A DNA stretch of 64,000 bases from Ectopseudomonas mendocina (GCF_016008875.1 NZ_JADTQG010000005.1:124001-188000), one strand, 5' to 3'. Positions 45,058-56,417 are shown, counted from the first letter of the stretch. A program made the numbers and translations. The notes: a model not told the origin generated them from the letters alone.

Positions 45058-45783
45058 ATGCCCTCACGCTCAAGCGCCAGCTTTTCATCCCCCCTGCCGC
45101 CCCTGGATACCCGCTATCAGGTCGAAACGCCGGAAGGCATCGATCTGCATCTGCGACCGGCCGGGCTGGTCCCGCGCGCCCTGGCGTTCGCCATCGACCT
45201 GGCCATTCGCGGCCTGATTCTCGCCCTGATGTTCATCGTCCTCGGCCTGCTCGGTCAGTTCGGCATGGGCCTGGGCACCATCCTGCTGTTTCTCGTGACC
45301 TGGTGGTACATGGTGCTGTTCGAGGTACTCAACCAGGGTCGCTCCCCCGGCAAGCAGATGCTTGGCCTGCGCGTGGTGCACGATGACGGCACGCCCGTCG
45401 GCTGGGCTGCCTCGCTGACCCGCAACCTGCTGCGCTTCGTCGACATCCTACCGTTCGGCTACACCCTGGGCATCATCAGTTGCCTGAATCATCCGGCGTT
45501 CAAGCGTCTCGGCGACATCGCCGCCGGCACGCTGGTGGTCTATCGCGACGCGCCGCTGAGCAAACCGCAGCTGGCCGAGGCCGAACCGCTGCAAGCGCCC
45601 TTCCCGCTCAGCCTCGGCGAGCAACGCGCCATCCTCGGCTTCGCCGAACGCGGTGGCCAGTTGTCCGCAGCCCGCAGAGCGGAGCTGGCGGCGCTACTAG
45701 CCGAACCGTTGCAAGTGCCTGCCGAGCAGGCCGAACCGCGCCTCAATGGCATCGCCCGCGGCCTGCTGGGGAGCGCCCCGTGA
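45058..45783 (+). CDS. RDD family membrane protein
   Basis: A 241-residue protein with three or four helices. RALAFAIDLAIRGLILALMF (about 40-60) carries the Arg/Asp residues that name the RDD domain, and GRSPGKQMLGLRVVHDDG is its second conserved block. A soluble C-terminal tail of about 65 residues follows. It is the first of six overlapping genes with SpoIIM, DUF4129, DUF4350, MoxR and DUF58 proteins; the RDD protein is a regular member of such clusters. Confidence 0.9.
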   Translation: MPSRSSASFSSPLPPLDTRYQVETPEGIDLHLRPAGLVPRALAFAIDLAIRGLILALMFIVLGLLGQFGMGLGTILLFLVTWWYMVLFEVLNQGRSPGKQMLGLRVVHDDGTPVGWAASLTRNLLRFVDILPFGYTLGIISCLNHPAFKRLGDIAAGTLVVYRDAPLSKPQLAEAEPLQAPFPLSLGEQRAILGFAERGGQLSAARRAELAALLAEPLQVPAEQAEPRLNGIARGLLGSAP

Positions 45784-46760
45784 AACAGAGTCTGTTCGAA
45801 AGTCGCCATCAGCCGGACTGGGATGCCTTCAACAGCCAGCTCGAGGCACTCGAGCGCGGCAAGGCCGAAGCGCAAACCTGCCAGAGTTTCGCCCCCCGCT
45901 ACCGACAACTCTGCCAGCACCTGGCCCTGGCTCAGGCGCGCGGCTACAGCAGCCATCTGATCGATCAGCTGCAGCAGTTGGCCATGCGTGGTCACCAGCA
46001 GTTCTACCGTCATCGCAGCCACCTTGGCGCGCAGATGATCCGCTTTCTGTTCGGCGGTTTTCCGCGCCTGGTTCGTAGCGAATGGCGCAGCGTGTGCGTC
46101 GCCAGCCTGCTGTTCTTCGGCAGCCTGGCCCTGATGGGGCTGCTGACCTACCTCTATCCCGAACTGATCTTCACCCTGGTCAGCCCCGATCAGGTCAGCG
46201 AAATGGAGCGTATGTACGATCCCGATGCGCGCCGCCTCGGCCGCTTCAGCGAACGCGGCTCCGGCGATGACTGGGTGATGTTCGGCTTCTACATCATGAA
46301 CAACATCGGCATCGCCTTTCAGACCTTCGCCAGTGGCCTGCTGCTGGGCCTCGGCAGCCTGTTCTTTCTGCTTTTCAACGGTTTGATGATCGGCGCCGTG
46401 GCGGGCCACCTGACGCGCATCGGCTACGGCGAGCCGTTCTGGTCATTCGTCATCGGCCATGGCGCCTTCGAGCTGACCGCCATCGCCCTGGCCGGCGCGG
46501 CAGGCTTCAAGCTCGGCTGGGCGCTGCTTGCCCCCGGTCGCCTGCCCCGCGGCGAAGCGCTGCGCCTGGCAGCCGGCAAGGCGATCCAGCTGGTCTGCGG
46601 GGTGATCCTGTTCCTACTGCTGGCCGCATTCATCGAAGCGTTCTGGTCGTCCACCACCTTCGCCAGCCCGAACATCAAGTACATCGTCGGTGCGGGTCTC
46701 TGGGTGCTGGTACTGAGCTATCTGCTACTGGCCGGGCGGAGGCAGCATGCGCCTGACTGA
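45780..46760 (+). CDS. SpoIIM/DUF95-type membrane protein
   Basis: A 326-residue inner-membrane protein starting at GTG 45780 (overlapping the RDD stop), with GGGGAG upstream. A cytoplasmic N-terminal 100 residues precede five or six helices; FNGLMIGAVAGHLTRIGYGEPFWSFVIGHGAFELTAI is the signature region, given here only to locate it at about 200-240. The family is named after a sporulation protein, but in Gram-negatives it travels with MoxR ATPases and has no sporulation role. Confidence 0.9.
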   Translation: MKQSLFESRHQPDWDAFNSQLEALERGKAEAQTCQSFAPRYRQLCQHLALAQARGYSSHLIDQLQQLAMRGHQQFYRHRSHLGAQMIRFLFGGFPRLVRSEWRSVCVASLLFFGSLALMGLLTYLYPELIFTLVSPDQVSEMERMYDPDARRLGRFSERGSGDDWVMFGFYIMNNIGIAFQTFASGLLLGLGSLFFLLFNGLMIGAVAGHLTRIGYGEPFWSFVIGHGAFELTAIALAGAAGFKLGWALLAPGRLPRGEALRLAAGKAIQLVCGVILFLLLAAFIEAFWSSTTFASPNIKYIVGAGLWVLVLSYLLLAGRRQHAPD

Positions 46761-48333
46761 AGCCAGCGTCGCCATCCGCCCACGCAGCGCCTGGGAAGCC
46801 ATCGACCTCGGCGTGCTGCTGGCCCGTCGTCACGCCGGCCTGCTGATGGCCAACTGGGCGCTGGTCACCCTGCCGCTGTTCGCCCTGCTCTGCGCCCTGC
46901 TCTGGCAGTATCCGGGTTGGGCAGTGTTCCTGTTCTGGTGGCTCAAACCCGCCTATGAGCGGCTGCCGCTGTACATCCTTTCGCAGGCGCTGTTCGGCAA
47001 TACGCCCTCGCTGAAGCAATCTTTGCGCGCACTGCCGAAACTGCTGTGGCCACAACTGTTGGCCAGCCTGACCTGGCGCCGCCTCAGCCCGACGCGCAGT
47101 TTCGATCTGCCCGTACTGCAGCTCGAAGGCCTCTCCGGCCAGGCGCGCAGTCAGCGTCTGGTAGTGCTTGGCCAGCGTGACAGCGCCGCCGCAACCTGGC
47201 TGACGCTGGTGGGCATGCACCTGGAAATCGCCCTGTGGATGGGCCTTGTCGCCCTGTTCTATCTGATGCTGCCGCAGCAGGTGGAGCTGGACTGGACCTG
47301 GGAAAGCCTGATCGCCGCCAGCAGCGGTCAGTGGCTGTGGCTGGAGCACTTGTCCAACCTGCTTTACGTGCTGCTGCTGATCCTCTGGGAACCGGTCTAC
47401 GTCGCCTGCGGCTTCACCCTCTATCTCAATCGCCGTACCGCCCTGGAGGCCTGGGATATCGAGCTGACCTTCCGCCGCCTGCGCCAGCGCCTGACCGGCA
47501 GCGCCTACGCCCTGTTGCTCGGTTGCGCTCTGTTGCTGACGCAACTGCCGAACGACGCCTGGGCCAATACGCCGCCAGCGGCCAGCGCAGAAGCCGAGCA
47601 GACCGACCCGCAAGCCCCCGAAGCACCCCGCATGCTCAAGCAGCCGCTGACCAGCCAGGCCGCACGTGAAAGCATCGAAGCGCTGCTCGACGAGCCGCCC
47701 TTCCAGCACCGCGAAACCGTCACACGCTGGCGTCTGGGCGAAGAGAAGCCCGCAGAAGAACCGAAACCGGAAGATGTCGAAGCCTTCCTCGACATGCTCA
47801 AGAACCTGCTCAAGCTGGGCGAATGGTGGAAGAGCCTGGATGTCGTCGCGCAAATTTTCGAAGTGCTGCTGTGGGCGGCGCTGGCCGCGCTGCTGGCCTT
47901 CATCTTCTGGCGCTATCGCGAATGGCTGCAGGCCTTTGGCGAGCGCATTGGCCTGCCGACGCGGCGCCGACCGGTAGCACCGCAACAACTCTTTGGCCTT
48001 GAACTGGCCCCGGAGAGCCTGCCCGATGATGTCGCCAGCGAAGCAGAGCGGCTCTGGGCCGAACAACCGCGCGCGGCGCTGGGCCTGCTCTACCGCGCCC
48101 TGCTCAGCCGCCTGCTGCACGAACATCGCCTGCCGCTGAAGCAGTCGCACACCGAAGGGGAAGTGCTGCACCTGGTAGCCGGCCTTGGGCAGCAGAACCT
48201 GGAGGACTACAGTCGCCAGCTCACCCAGCATTGGCAGGCACTGGCTTATGGTCACCGCCTGCCCGCCGAGTCCCTACGTCAGGGCCTGTGCCAGGGCTGG
48301 CGTAGCTTGTTCTCTCAGGAGCGTGCGGCATGA
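46747..48333 (+). CDS. DUF4129-domain membrane protein
   Basis: A 528-residue protein with about four helices in the first 260 residues, a periplasmic linker rich in A, E and P (about 275-300), another helix near 375-395, and a cytoplasmic DUF4129 tail (about 400-500) resembling a transglutaminase-associated region. It begins 14 bases inside the SpoIIM gene with GGAGG upstream. Its role in the MoxR system is unknown; assembly or gating of a membrane complex is conceivable. Confidence 0.85.
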   Translation: MRLTEASVAIRPRSAWEAIDLGVLLARRHAGLLMANWALVTLPLFALLCALLWQYPGWAVFLFWWLKPAYERLPLYILSQALFGNTPSLKQSLRALPKLLWPQLLASLTWRRLSPTRSFDLPVLQLEGLSGQARSQRLVVLGQRDSAAATWLTLVGMHLEIALWMGLVALFYLMLPQQVELDWTWESLIAASSGQWLWLEHLSNLLYVLLLILWEPVYVACGFTLYLNRRTALEAWDIELTFRRLRQRLTGSAYALLLGCALLLTQLPNDAWANTPPAASAEAEQTDPQAPEAPRMLKQPLTSQAARESIEALLDEPPFQHRETVTRWRLGEEKPAEEPKPEDVEAFLDMLKNLLKLGEWWKSLDVVAQIFEVLLWAALAALLAFIFWRYREWLQAFGERIGLPTRRRPVAPQQLFGLELAPESLPDDVASEAERLWAEQPRAALGLLYRALLSRLLHEHRLPLKQSHTEGEVLHLVAGLGQQNLEDYSRQLTQHWQALAYGHRLPAESLRQGLCQGWRSLFSQERAA

Positions 48334-49516
48334 GTCGGCGCAGCGGATTCATTCTCGCCATGGCCCTGCTGCTGGTCGTGGGGCTGATCGCCAGCTACGT
48401 GCTGGGCAAACTCGAACCGTATGAAGACGTGATCGAGCACGGCCCTGCTCCCGAGGTTGCCAGCAGCCCCTACCTGGCCGCCGAACATTTCCTGCGCAAG
48501 CAGGGCATCGCCGCGCGCCGCGCCGAAGGCCTGGAAGTGCTCGACGACCTGCCCAGCGAAGGCCAGACCCTGATGCTGCTGGCCGATCGCGGCAACATGA
48601 CGCCGCGCCAGGTCGAGCGCGCACTGCAATGGACGGCCAATGGCGGTCATCTGCTGTTCATCGCTGAACGCCTGTGGGACGAAGAGGAAGGCAAGAGCGG
48701 CGACCTGCTGCTCGACCTGCTCGGCATCCAGCAGTACATGAGTGACGAGCTGGACGATGAAGGGGCCAGCGAGGCGCAGGCGGAAAACCAGCAGGACGAA
48801 GCGCGCGAGGCCTACCCGCAACTCACCAAGCTCTACCTGGAGAACGAGCAGGCGCCGGCCTATATCGCCTTCGACACCGACTTCCACCTCTACGACGCGC
48901 AGAATCGCGCGCATGCCTGGGCCAACAGCGAGGCCGCCACGCACCTGTTGCAGCTGTACCACGGCGATGGCCTGATCACCGTGCTCAGTGACCCGTGGAT
49001 CTGGCAGAACCGCAACATCAACGAATACGACCACGCCTGGCTGCTGTGGTACCTGAGCCAGGACAGCGCCGTGACCCTGCTCTACCACGCCGACAGCGAA
49101 GGCCTGGCGCGCCTGCTACTGCGCCATTTCCCGCTGGCCTTGCTGGTCCTGGCCCTGCTGATCATCGCCGCCCTGTGGCACGTCGGCGTGCGTCACGGCC
49201 CGCTGCAGGCACCGGCCAGCCGGGCACGCCGCCAGCTCGAGGAACACCTGCGCGGCAGCGCCGACTTCCTCCTCCGTCGTAGTGGCCAGCACAGCCTGCT
49301 CAAAGGCCTGCAGCAGGACATCAATCGCCGCGCGCGGCGCCGTTACCCAGGCTTCGAGAAGCTCGCCGTAGCCGATCAGTGGCAGGTGCTCGGTCGCCTG
49401 ACCCGCCTGCCCGCCAAGGACATCAGCCAGGCCATGCGCCCCTTGCCGCCGCAACGCCTGTCCGCCAATGACTTCACCCGCCAGGTCGCCCACCTGCAAA
49501 CCCTCAGGAATGCCCT

Positions 49517-49520
<4 letters not shown>
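48330..49520 (+). CDS. DUF4350-domain membrane protein
   Basis: A 396-residue protein with one N-terminal helix (about 7-25), a large periplasmic DUF4350 domain of Rossmann-like character (NPYLAAEHFLRK-type start, GGHLLFIAERLWDEE), a second helix (about 268-290) and a cytoplasmic tail of about 100 residues. It overlaps the genes on both sides by four bases. Confidence 0.85.
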
Positions 49521-50547
<1,027 letters not shown>

Positions 50548-50551
<4 letters not shown>

Positions 50552-51879
50552 AACCTTCGCGCCTGCTCCTCGGGCTGCTCGGCGGCCTGTTCGCCGCTGC
50601 CGTGCTGCTCGGCGCCCTGCCCCTGCTCGGCATTCGCCTGGCAGAAAGTCTGATGCCGCTGGCTTGGGGGCTATTGCTGGCCTTGCTGTTGATCGCCGCC
50701 GTCGATGGGCTGTGGCTGCGCCGCCAGGGTTTGCCACGCCTGGAGCGCGTGCTGCCCGGCAACCTGCCGCTGGGACGCTGGAGCGAGGTGCAACTGATCG
50801 CCCATCACGATTTCACCCAAACACAGGAAATCGAAGTCTTCGATCATGTGCCCGAAGGCATGGCCTTCGAGTTCCTGCCTCAACGCATCACCCTGCACCC
50901 CGGCCAGCAGACGCGCGTCAGCTATCGCCTCAAGCCGCTGATCCGCGGGCACTTCCATTTCGCCCGGTGCGAGCTGAAGCTGCCCAGTCCACTGCGCCTG
51001 TGGCAGGCCAAACGCCTGCTGCCGCTGGCTGACGAGAGCCGCGTCTACCCGGATTTCGCGCGTCTCTACGGCGCACAGCTAAAAGCCGTGGACGACTGGC
51101 TGAGCCAGCTGGGCGTGCGTCAGCGCCCACGCCGCGGCCTGGGCCTGGAGTTTCACCAGCTACGTGAATTTCGTGATGGCGATACCCTGCGCCAGATCGA
51201 CTGGAAGGCCACCGCCCGCAAGCGCATGCCCATCGCCCGCGAGTATCAGGACGAACGCGATCAGCAGATCATCTTCTTGCTCGACTGCGGCCGGCGCATG
51301 CGCAGCCAGGACGACGAGCTGTCGCACTTCGACCATGCCCTCAATGCCTGCCTGCTGCTCAGCTACGTGGCGCTGCGCCAGGGCGATGCGGTGGGCCTGG
51401 CGACCTTCGCCGGCAACCAGTCGCGTTACCTGGCACCGGTCAAGGGCCCCGCGCAACTGAACGTGCTGCTCAATGCCGTCTATGACCTCGACACCAGCCA
51501 GCAACCGGCCGATTTCAGCGCCGCTGCCGACTTGCTGCTGGCGCGTCAGCGCCGCCGCTCGCTGGTGGTATTGGTGACCAACCTGCGCGACGAGGATGAC
51601 CAGGATCTGCTCGCCGCCGTACGCCGACTGTCGCGCCAGCACCGCGTGCTGATCGCCAGCCTGCGCGAGGAAGCGCTGGACCGCCTGCGCCAGACGCCGG
51701 TAGAGCAATTCGACCAGGCCCTCGCCTATTGCGGCACGCTCGACTACCTCAACGCCCGCGCCGACCTGCATGAACGCCTGGCCGCCCATGAAGTCCCGGT
51801 GCTGGATGCGCGTCCGGGGGAGCTGGGCCCGGAGCTGGTGAGCAGTTATCTGGCCTGGAAAAAAGCCGGCGCCCTGTAA
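50548..51879 (+). CDS. DUF58 (vWA-like) domain protein
   Basis: A 443-residue protein with two N-terminal helices (about 8-28 and 35-52), an Ig-like middle and the DUF58 core LREFRDGDTLRQIDWKATAR (about 205-224), leading into a vWA-like domain. The metal site normally DxSxS reads DCGRRMR here, so the MIDAS is degenerate. It is the expected partner of the MoxR ATPase encoded just before it. Confidence 0.9.
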
Positions 51880-51958
51880 AAGCAACTGCTGGCGCGCACG
51901 ATGGTCGAAGCCATTGTCGCAGAGGCCCTGGCACCGGCTTTCCCACACAGATGTTGCG

Positions 51959-51987
51959 TGGTTATGGCCGTGGCCGGGTGCTATGAT
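51959..51987 (+). promoter_or_regulatory. Candidate sodB promoter with extended -10
   Basis: TGGTTA (51959-51964), 17 bases, TATGAT (51982-51987) preceded by TGC, an extended -10. It predicts a leader of about 140 bases before sodB. Confidence 0.55.
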
Positions 51988-52135
51988 CCCGAGTCTGCGG
52001 CGCAAAGAGTACAAACTCGACGCCGCTTCGAGTGGTGTTTGCAAAGCCGCTAGCGCAGCAGTTGTGAACGCCCTCCACGGGCCGCCCGTGATCGGCCTGG
52101 CGCATACCGCACACGACCTGAGTAGGAGATAGACC

Positions 52136-52717
52136 ATGGCTTTTGAATTGCCGCCGCTGCCTTACGAAAAGAATGCTCTCGAGCCGCACATTTCCGCCGA
52201 GACCCTCGAATTCCACCACGACAAGCACCACAACACCTACGTCGTGAACCTGAACAACCTGGTGCCGGGCACCGAGTTCGAAGGCAAGAGCCTGGAAGAG
52301 ATCGTCAAGACTTCCTCGGGCGGCATCTTCAACAACGCCGCTCAGGTGTGGAACCACACCTTCTACTGGAACTGCCTGTCGCCGAACGGCGGTGGCCAGC
52401 CCACTGGCGCCCTGGCTGACGCCATCAACGCTGCCTTCGGTTCCTTCGACAAGTTCAAGGAAGAGTTCAGCAAGGTCTCCATCGGTACCTTCGGTTCCGG
52501 CTGGGGCTGGCTGGTGAAGAAAGCTGACGGTTCCCTGGCCCTGGCCAGCACCATCGGCGCCGGCTGCCCGCTGACCAGCGGCGACACCCCGCTGCTGACC
52601 TGCGACGTCTGGGAACACGCCTACTACATCGACTACCGCAACCTGCGTCCGAAGTACGTCGAGGCGTTCTGGAACCTGGTCAACTGGGACTTCGTCGCCC
52701 AGAACTACGCGGCCTGA
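52136..52717 (+). CDS. sodB: Iron superoxide dismutase (SodB)
   Basis: A 193-residue cytoplasmic enzyme that dismutates superoxide. Metal ligands are in [13 protein letters not shown] (H27), QVWNHTFYW (H74) and [11 protein letters not shown] (D, H); the glutamine in AAQVWNH and the overall sequence indicate the iron form. AGGAG precedes the ATG. In P. aeruginosa sodB is repressed by the PrrF small RNAs under iron limitation; the long leader here leaves room for that, but I did not identify a pairing site. Confidence 0.97.
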   Translation: MAFELPPLPYEKNALEPHISAETLEFHHDKHHNTYVVNLNNLVPGTEFEGKSLEEIVKTSSGGIFNNAAQVWNHTFYWNCLSPNGGGQPTGALADAINAAFGSFDKFKEEFSKVSIGTFGSGWGWLVKKADGSLALASTIGAGCPLTSGDTPLLTCDVWEHAYYIDYRNLRPKYVEAFWNLVNWDFVAQNYAA

Positions 52718-52732
52718 GTCCAAGCCCCGTAA

Positions 52733-52768
52733 CACGAAAACCCGGCCCATGTGGCCGGGTTTTTCGTG
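52733..52768 (+). terminator. Strong terminator after sodB
   Basis: Arms 52733-52747 and 52753-52768 (CCCGGCC paired with GGCCGGG, flanked by A4 and T5) make an almost perfect 15-bp stem with a 5-base loop. Confidence 0.93.
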
Positions 52769-53063
52769 TCTGGCACCTGGGTCGGCGTCTCGGGCAAGCC
52801 TGCGCCGGGCTCCGCCAGATCTGTGCGTTCGACACACCAGTGATGTAGATTCAGCCATGAACCAGTGCCGGTCCATGCCGGGCCGCAGCAGGCGCAAAAG
52901 CAGCCTCGCCGGGCACTAGACACCGCGCTCCATCAATCCGACAAAGGGTGCTCAAGTCTCACGCAATCGCACCGACATAGGGCAACGCATCGACCTGGAA
53001 GTGCCGATTCTCATCATGAACATTCCTTATAGGATAAAAAGTGCCACCAGACATGATGGCCCT
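52769..53063. other. sodB-bifA intergenic stretch
   Basis: About 300 bases without a supportable gene. Short open frames here are on the minus strand, lack ribosome sites and look like chance. The last part (53026-53050) is AT-rich. Confidence 0.4.
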
Positions 53064-53092
53064 TTGACGGCTAGGGCTAGATTGCCAATACT
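53064..53092 (+). promoter_or_regulatory. Candidate bifA promoter
   Basis: TTGACG (53064-53069), 17 bases, AATACT (53087-53092), 44 bases before the TTG start of bifA. The -10 matches only 4 of 6. Confidence 0.4.
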
Positions 53093-53135
53093 CTCGTCTG
53101 AATGACGCTGCACGCATCGACATAAGGAATTGCCT

Positions 53136-55199
53136 TTGAAGCTGGAATTAAAGAACAGCTTGTCACTCAAGTTGCTCCGCGTGGTGCTGCTTTCCGCACT
53201 GGTGGTCGGAGTGGTATTGAGCTGCGCGCAAATCGTCTTCGATGCCTACAAGACACGCCAGGCGGTCGCGAACGATGCTCACCGCATTCTCGGCATGTTC
53301 CGCGATCCATCGACCCAGGCCGTGTACAGCCTGGACCGTGAAATGGGCATGCAGGTGATCGAGGGCCTGTTCCAGCACGAGTCGGTGCGCTACGCCTCCA
53401 TTGGTCACCCCAACGAGCCGATGCTCGCCGAACGCTCGCGCGAGCTGGCACAAATGCCCACGCGCTGGCTGACCGACCCGATCCTCGGTCAGGAACAGCA
53501 GTTCGCTACCAAGCTGGTCGGCCGCGGTCCTTACAGCGAATACTACGGCGACCTCAACATCACACTCGACACGGCGCCCTACGGCGAGAGTTTCGTCACC
53601 AACTCGGTGATCATCTTCATCTCCGGCGTGCTGCGCGCCATGGCCATGGGCCTGGTGCTCTATCTGGTCTACCACTGGCTGCTGACCAAACCCCTGTCGA
53701 AGATCATCGAACACCTCACCAGCATCAATCCCGACCGTCCCAGCGAACACAAGTTGCCGATGCTCAAGGGCAACGAGAAGAACGAGCTGGGCCTGTGGAT
53801 CAACACCGCCAACCAGTTGCTGGCCTCGATCGAACGTAACACCCACCTGCGTCGCGAAGCCGAGAATAGCCTGCTGCGCATGGCCCAGTATGATTTCCTC
53901 ACCGGCCTGCCCAACCGCCAGCAACTGCAGCAGCAGCTCGACCAGATTCTCGAAGACGCCGGCCGCCTTCAGCGCCGCGTCGCCGTCCTGTGCGTCGGCC
54001 TCGACGACTTCAAGGGCATCAACGAACAGTTCAGCTACCAGAGCGGCGATCAGTTGCTGCTCGCCCTCTCCGATCGCCTGCGCAGTCACAGCGGGCGTCT
54101 CGGCGCGCTGGCCCGCCTGGGCGGCGACCAGTTCGCCCTGGTTCAGGCCGACATCGAGCAGCCTTACGAAGCGGCCGAACTGGCGCAGAGCGTGCTCGAC
54201 GATCTGGAACTGCCCTTTTTGCTCGATCAGCACGAAGTGCGCCTGCGCGCCACCATCGGTATCACCCTGTTCCCGGAAGACGGCGACAGCACCGAGAAGC
54301 TGCTGCAGAAAGCCGAACAGACCATGACGCTGGCCAAGAGCCGCTCGCGCAACCGCTACCAGTTCTACATCGCCAGCGTCGACAGCGAGATGCGCCGCCG
54401 CCGTGAGCTGGAGAAGGATCTGCGCGATGCCCTGGCGCAGAACCAGCTGCACCTGGTCTACCAGCCGCAGGTGGATTATCGCGACCACCGCGTGGTTGGC
54501 GTCGAAGCGCTGCTGCGCTGGCAGCATCCGCAGCATGGCTTCGTCGCGCCGGACCTGTTCATCCCTCTGGCCGAGCAGAACGGCACCATCATCCCCATCG
54601 GGGAGTGGATTCTCGATCAGACCTGCCGTCAGCTGCGCGAATGGCACGACCAAGGCTTCAGCGACCTGCGCATGGCCATCAACCTGTCCACCGTGCAGCT
54701 GCACCATGCCGAGCTGCCGCGCGTGGTCAACAACCTGATGCAGGTCTACCGCCTGCCGCCCAGGAGCCTCGAACTGGAAGTCACCGAGACCGGCCTGATG
54801 GAAGACATCAGCACCGCGGCCCAGCACCTGCTCAGCCTGCGTCGCTCCGGTGCATTGATCGCCATCGACGACTTCGGTACCGGCTATTCCTCGCTGAGCT
54901 ACTTGAAGAGTTTGCCGCTGGACAAGATCAAGATCGACAAGAGCTTCGTGCAGGACCTGCTCGAAGACGAGGACGACGCGACCATCGTTCGCGCCATCAT
55001 CCAGTTGGGCAAGAGCCTGGGCATGCAGGTCATCGCCGAGGGCGTGGAAACCGCCGAACAGGAGGCCTACATCATCGCCCAGGGCTGCCACGAGGGTCAG
55101 GGCTATCTGTACAGCAAGCCGCTACCGGCGCGCGAGCTGACCCTGTTCCTCAAGCAGGCAAGACGCCTGAGCTCGGCCGCCAACCCGGCCACGCTCTGA
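53136..55199 (+). CDS. bifA: BifA, cyclic-di-GMP phosphodiesterase
   Basis: Degrades c-di-GMP at the inner membrane, favouring swarming and biofilm dispersal. The 687-residue protein has helices at about 11-32 and 158-182 around a periplasmic sensor, a HAMP-like linker, a GGDEF-type domain whose active site reads GGDQF (329-333) and so should not make c-di-GMP, and a C-terminal EAL domain (E457-L459 in VEALLRW; later DDFGTGYSSL). The start is taken as TTG 53136 (MKLELKNSLS), spaced eight bases from AAGGA, giving the length I recall for the P. aeruginosa protein. A TTG at 53130 is the alternative; no ATG is available. Confidence 0.93.
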   Translation: MKLELKNSLSLKLLRVVLLSALVVGVVLSCAQIVFDAYKTRQAVANDAHRILGMFRDPSTQAVYSLDREMGMQVIEGLFQHESVRYASIGHPNEPMLAERSRELAQMPTRWLTDPILGQEQQFATKLVGRGPYSEYYGDLNITLDTAPYGESFVTNSVIIFISGVLRAMAMGLVLYLVYHWLLTKPLSKIIEHLTSINPDRPSEHKLPMLKGNEKNELGLWINTANQLLASIERNTHLRREAENSLLRMAQYDFLTGLPNRQQLQQQLDQILEDAGRLQRRVAVLCVGLDDFKGINEQFSYQSGDQLLLALSDRLRSHSGRLGALARLGGDQFALVQADIEQPYEAAELAQSVLDDLELPFLLDQHEVRLRATIGITLFPEDGDSTEKLLQKAEQTMTLAKSRSRNRYQFYIASVDSEMRRRRELEKDLRDALAQNQLHLVYQPQVDYRDHRVVGVEALLRWQHPQHGFVAPDLFIPLAEQNGTIIPIGEWILDQTCRQLREWHDQGFSDLRMAINLSTVQLHHAELPRVVNNLMQVYRLPPRSLELEVTETGLMEDISTAAQHLLSLRRSGALIAIDDFGTGYSSLSYLKSLPLDKIKIDKSFVQDLLEDEDDATIVRAIIQLGKSLGMQVIAEGVETAEQEAYIIAQGCHEGQGYLYSKPLPARELTLFLKQARRLSSAANPATL

Positions 55200-55326
55200 G
55201 GCGTACTACACTGATCGCCTTCGAGCGCTTCTTGTGTGAACGGAATTACGCCATATCGGCGGGCTTGTTCGTTCAAGGGGCTGGGAAGGCTTCGCGGTAT
55301 TTCCGGCGACAGCGCCTGCCCGACCG

Positions 55327-55392
55327 TGGGAGCGGACTTGTCCGCGAAGCCTTTCTACAGAGCCAGTCAAATTCGCGGACAAGTCGCTCCCA
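55327..55392. repeat. REP-type inverted pair
   Basis: TGGGAGCGGACTTGTCCGCG (from 55327) is repeated inverted as TTCGCGGACAAGTCGCTCCC (from 55372) with a 23-base gap. The GCGGACTTGTCCGC core is itself a hairpin. This is the common Pseudomonas REP/BIME arrangement. The rest of the 55200-55511 gap shows nothing that I can name. Confidence 0.8.
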
Positions 55393-55511
55393 CGAACACC
55401 CTCTGCCTGCAGCGTTCCAGAAACCCGGCGGCGCGTGTTCGCAAGTTTCCCGGCCCCTCACCACTAAACGGAAGACGATGGACGAGCATTGAGCGCTCAG
55501 GTTGCGTCTTT

Positions 55512-56417
55512 CTAGAAGTGCTGCACACCCAATAACCAAGCCGTGGCCAGCGCACCTGCCAGGCACAACACGGCACCACCGGCAGCCTGCCAATAGAAGT
55601 TGCGCGCCAGTTCATCCTCCCCGCTGTTGGAAAGGATGAACGGCTGACGTTCACCGGGCTTGGCCATCTGGTGCCGCGCCGGCTCGGAGGCTTTCTGCCG
55701 ATGGCGGTCCTCGGCCTCCAGCTGCGCAGCCAGGCGTACGCGATTCCATTCCTGCTCATCGAGCTCACCGTTGCCGTCGCTATCGAAGCGCCGCAGCAGG
55801 CCCGCGTAGTCGCCCTTCCATTCGCGGATCACTTCACCCTGAGCGGCATGCTTCTCGAATCCCTGCTGCGCAGCGCCGAGGGTGCGAAAATCTCCGATGG
55901 CATACAGCGGCTGGCCAACGTGAAAGCGCTCCTCGCTGTAGCGATAACGCTGGCCACTGGTAAGAAAGCCGAACAGCCCGGTCTTGGCCGGGCCCAGCGG
56001 GTGGCGCAGATTGCCCTCCCACACCTCGCGCACCGCCGCTTTGATCTCGGCACCGCGCGGGTCGATCAGGCATTCGCCGGTGCCGTCGACCAGGCGCAGC
56101 CAGGCGTCACTGGCACCACTCTCGATCACCCGCCAGCTGCGCTTCTTGCCGCTGGAGCGATATTCCTCGATACGAAAGCGCCACCACAGGCACGGTTTGC
56201 CGGTCAGCGGCCCGCGAACCGGCATGTCCGGCAGCGCTTCGAGCACACCATAGAGTTCGACATAACCCTGCGCCGCCGAGCGGATCTTCGAGGTAGGCGT
56301 ATCGAGCAGATGACGCGCCTGCGACCAACGCCGCAAGAACCACCAGGCGCCGCCGAGGCAGGCGCCAAGTGTAAAGGCCAGTGTCGTGAAGAAGCCAAGA
56401 GGGTCGGCTTGCAACAT
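55512..56417 (-). CDS. GIDE-domain membrane protein with an EF-hand
   Basis: A 301-residue protein with helices at about 8-28 and 278-296. Between them lies a GIDE-type domain (GVLEALPDMPVRGPLTG, then WWRFRIEEY and GECLIDPRGAEI; about 45-200), related to the middle region of mitochondrial E3 ligase MULAN but without a RING. A canonical EF-hand loop follows: D212, D214, N216, E218, D220, E223. It lies ten bases downstream of lemA; GIDE and LemA genes pair widely. A calcium-responsive membrane role is suggested by the loop, but the biology is unknown. Confidence 0.83.
   Translation of the reverse strand: MLQADPLGFFTTLAFTLGACLGGAWWFLRRWSQARHLLDTPTSKIRSAAQGYVELYGVLEALPDMPVRGPLTGKPCLWWRFRIEEYRSSGKKRSWRVIESGASDAWLRLVDGTGECLIDPRGAEIKAAVREVWEGNLRHPLGPAKTGLFGFLTSGQRYRYSEERFHVGQPLYAIGDFRTLGAAQQGFEKHAAQGEVIREWKGDYAGLLRRFDSDGNGELDEQEWNRVRLAAQLEAEDRHRQKASEPARHQMAKPGERQPFILSNSGEDELARNFYWQAAGGAVLCLAGALATAWLLGVQHF

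Noticed and set aside
45780..46760. Sporulation function for the SpoIIM-like protein
   Set aside because: The family name is historical; the context is a MoxR operon in a non-sporulating Pseudomonas.
53163..55091. 642-codon minus-strand frame opposite bifA
   Set aside because: Antisense shadow; bifA has a full domain set on the plus strand.
55327..55392. CRISPR-like repeat
   Set aside because: Only one inverted pair, no spacers; it fits a REP pair.
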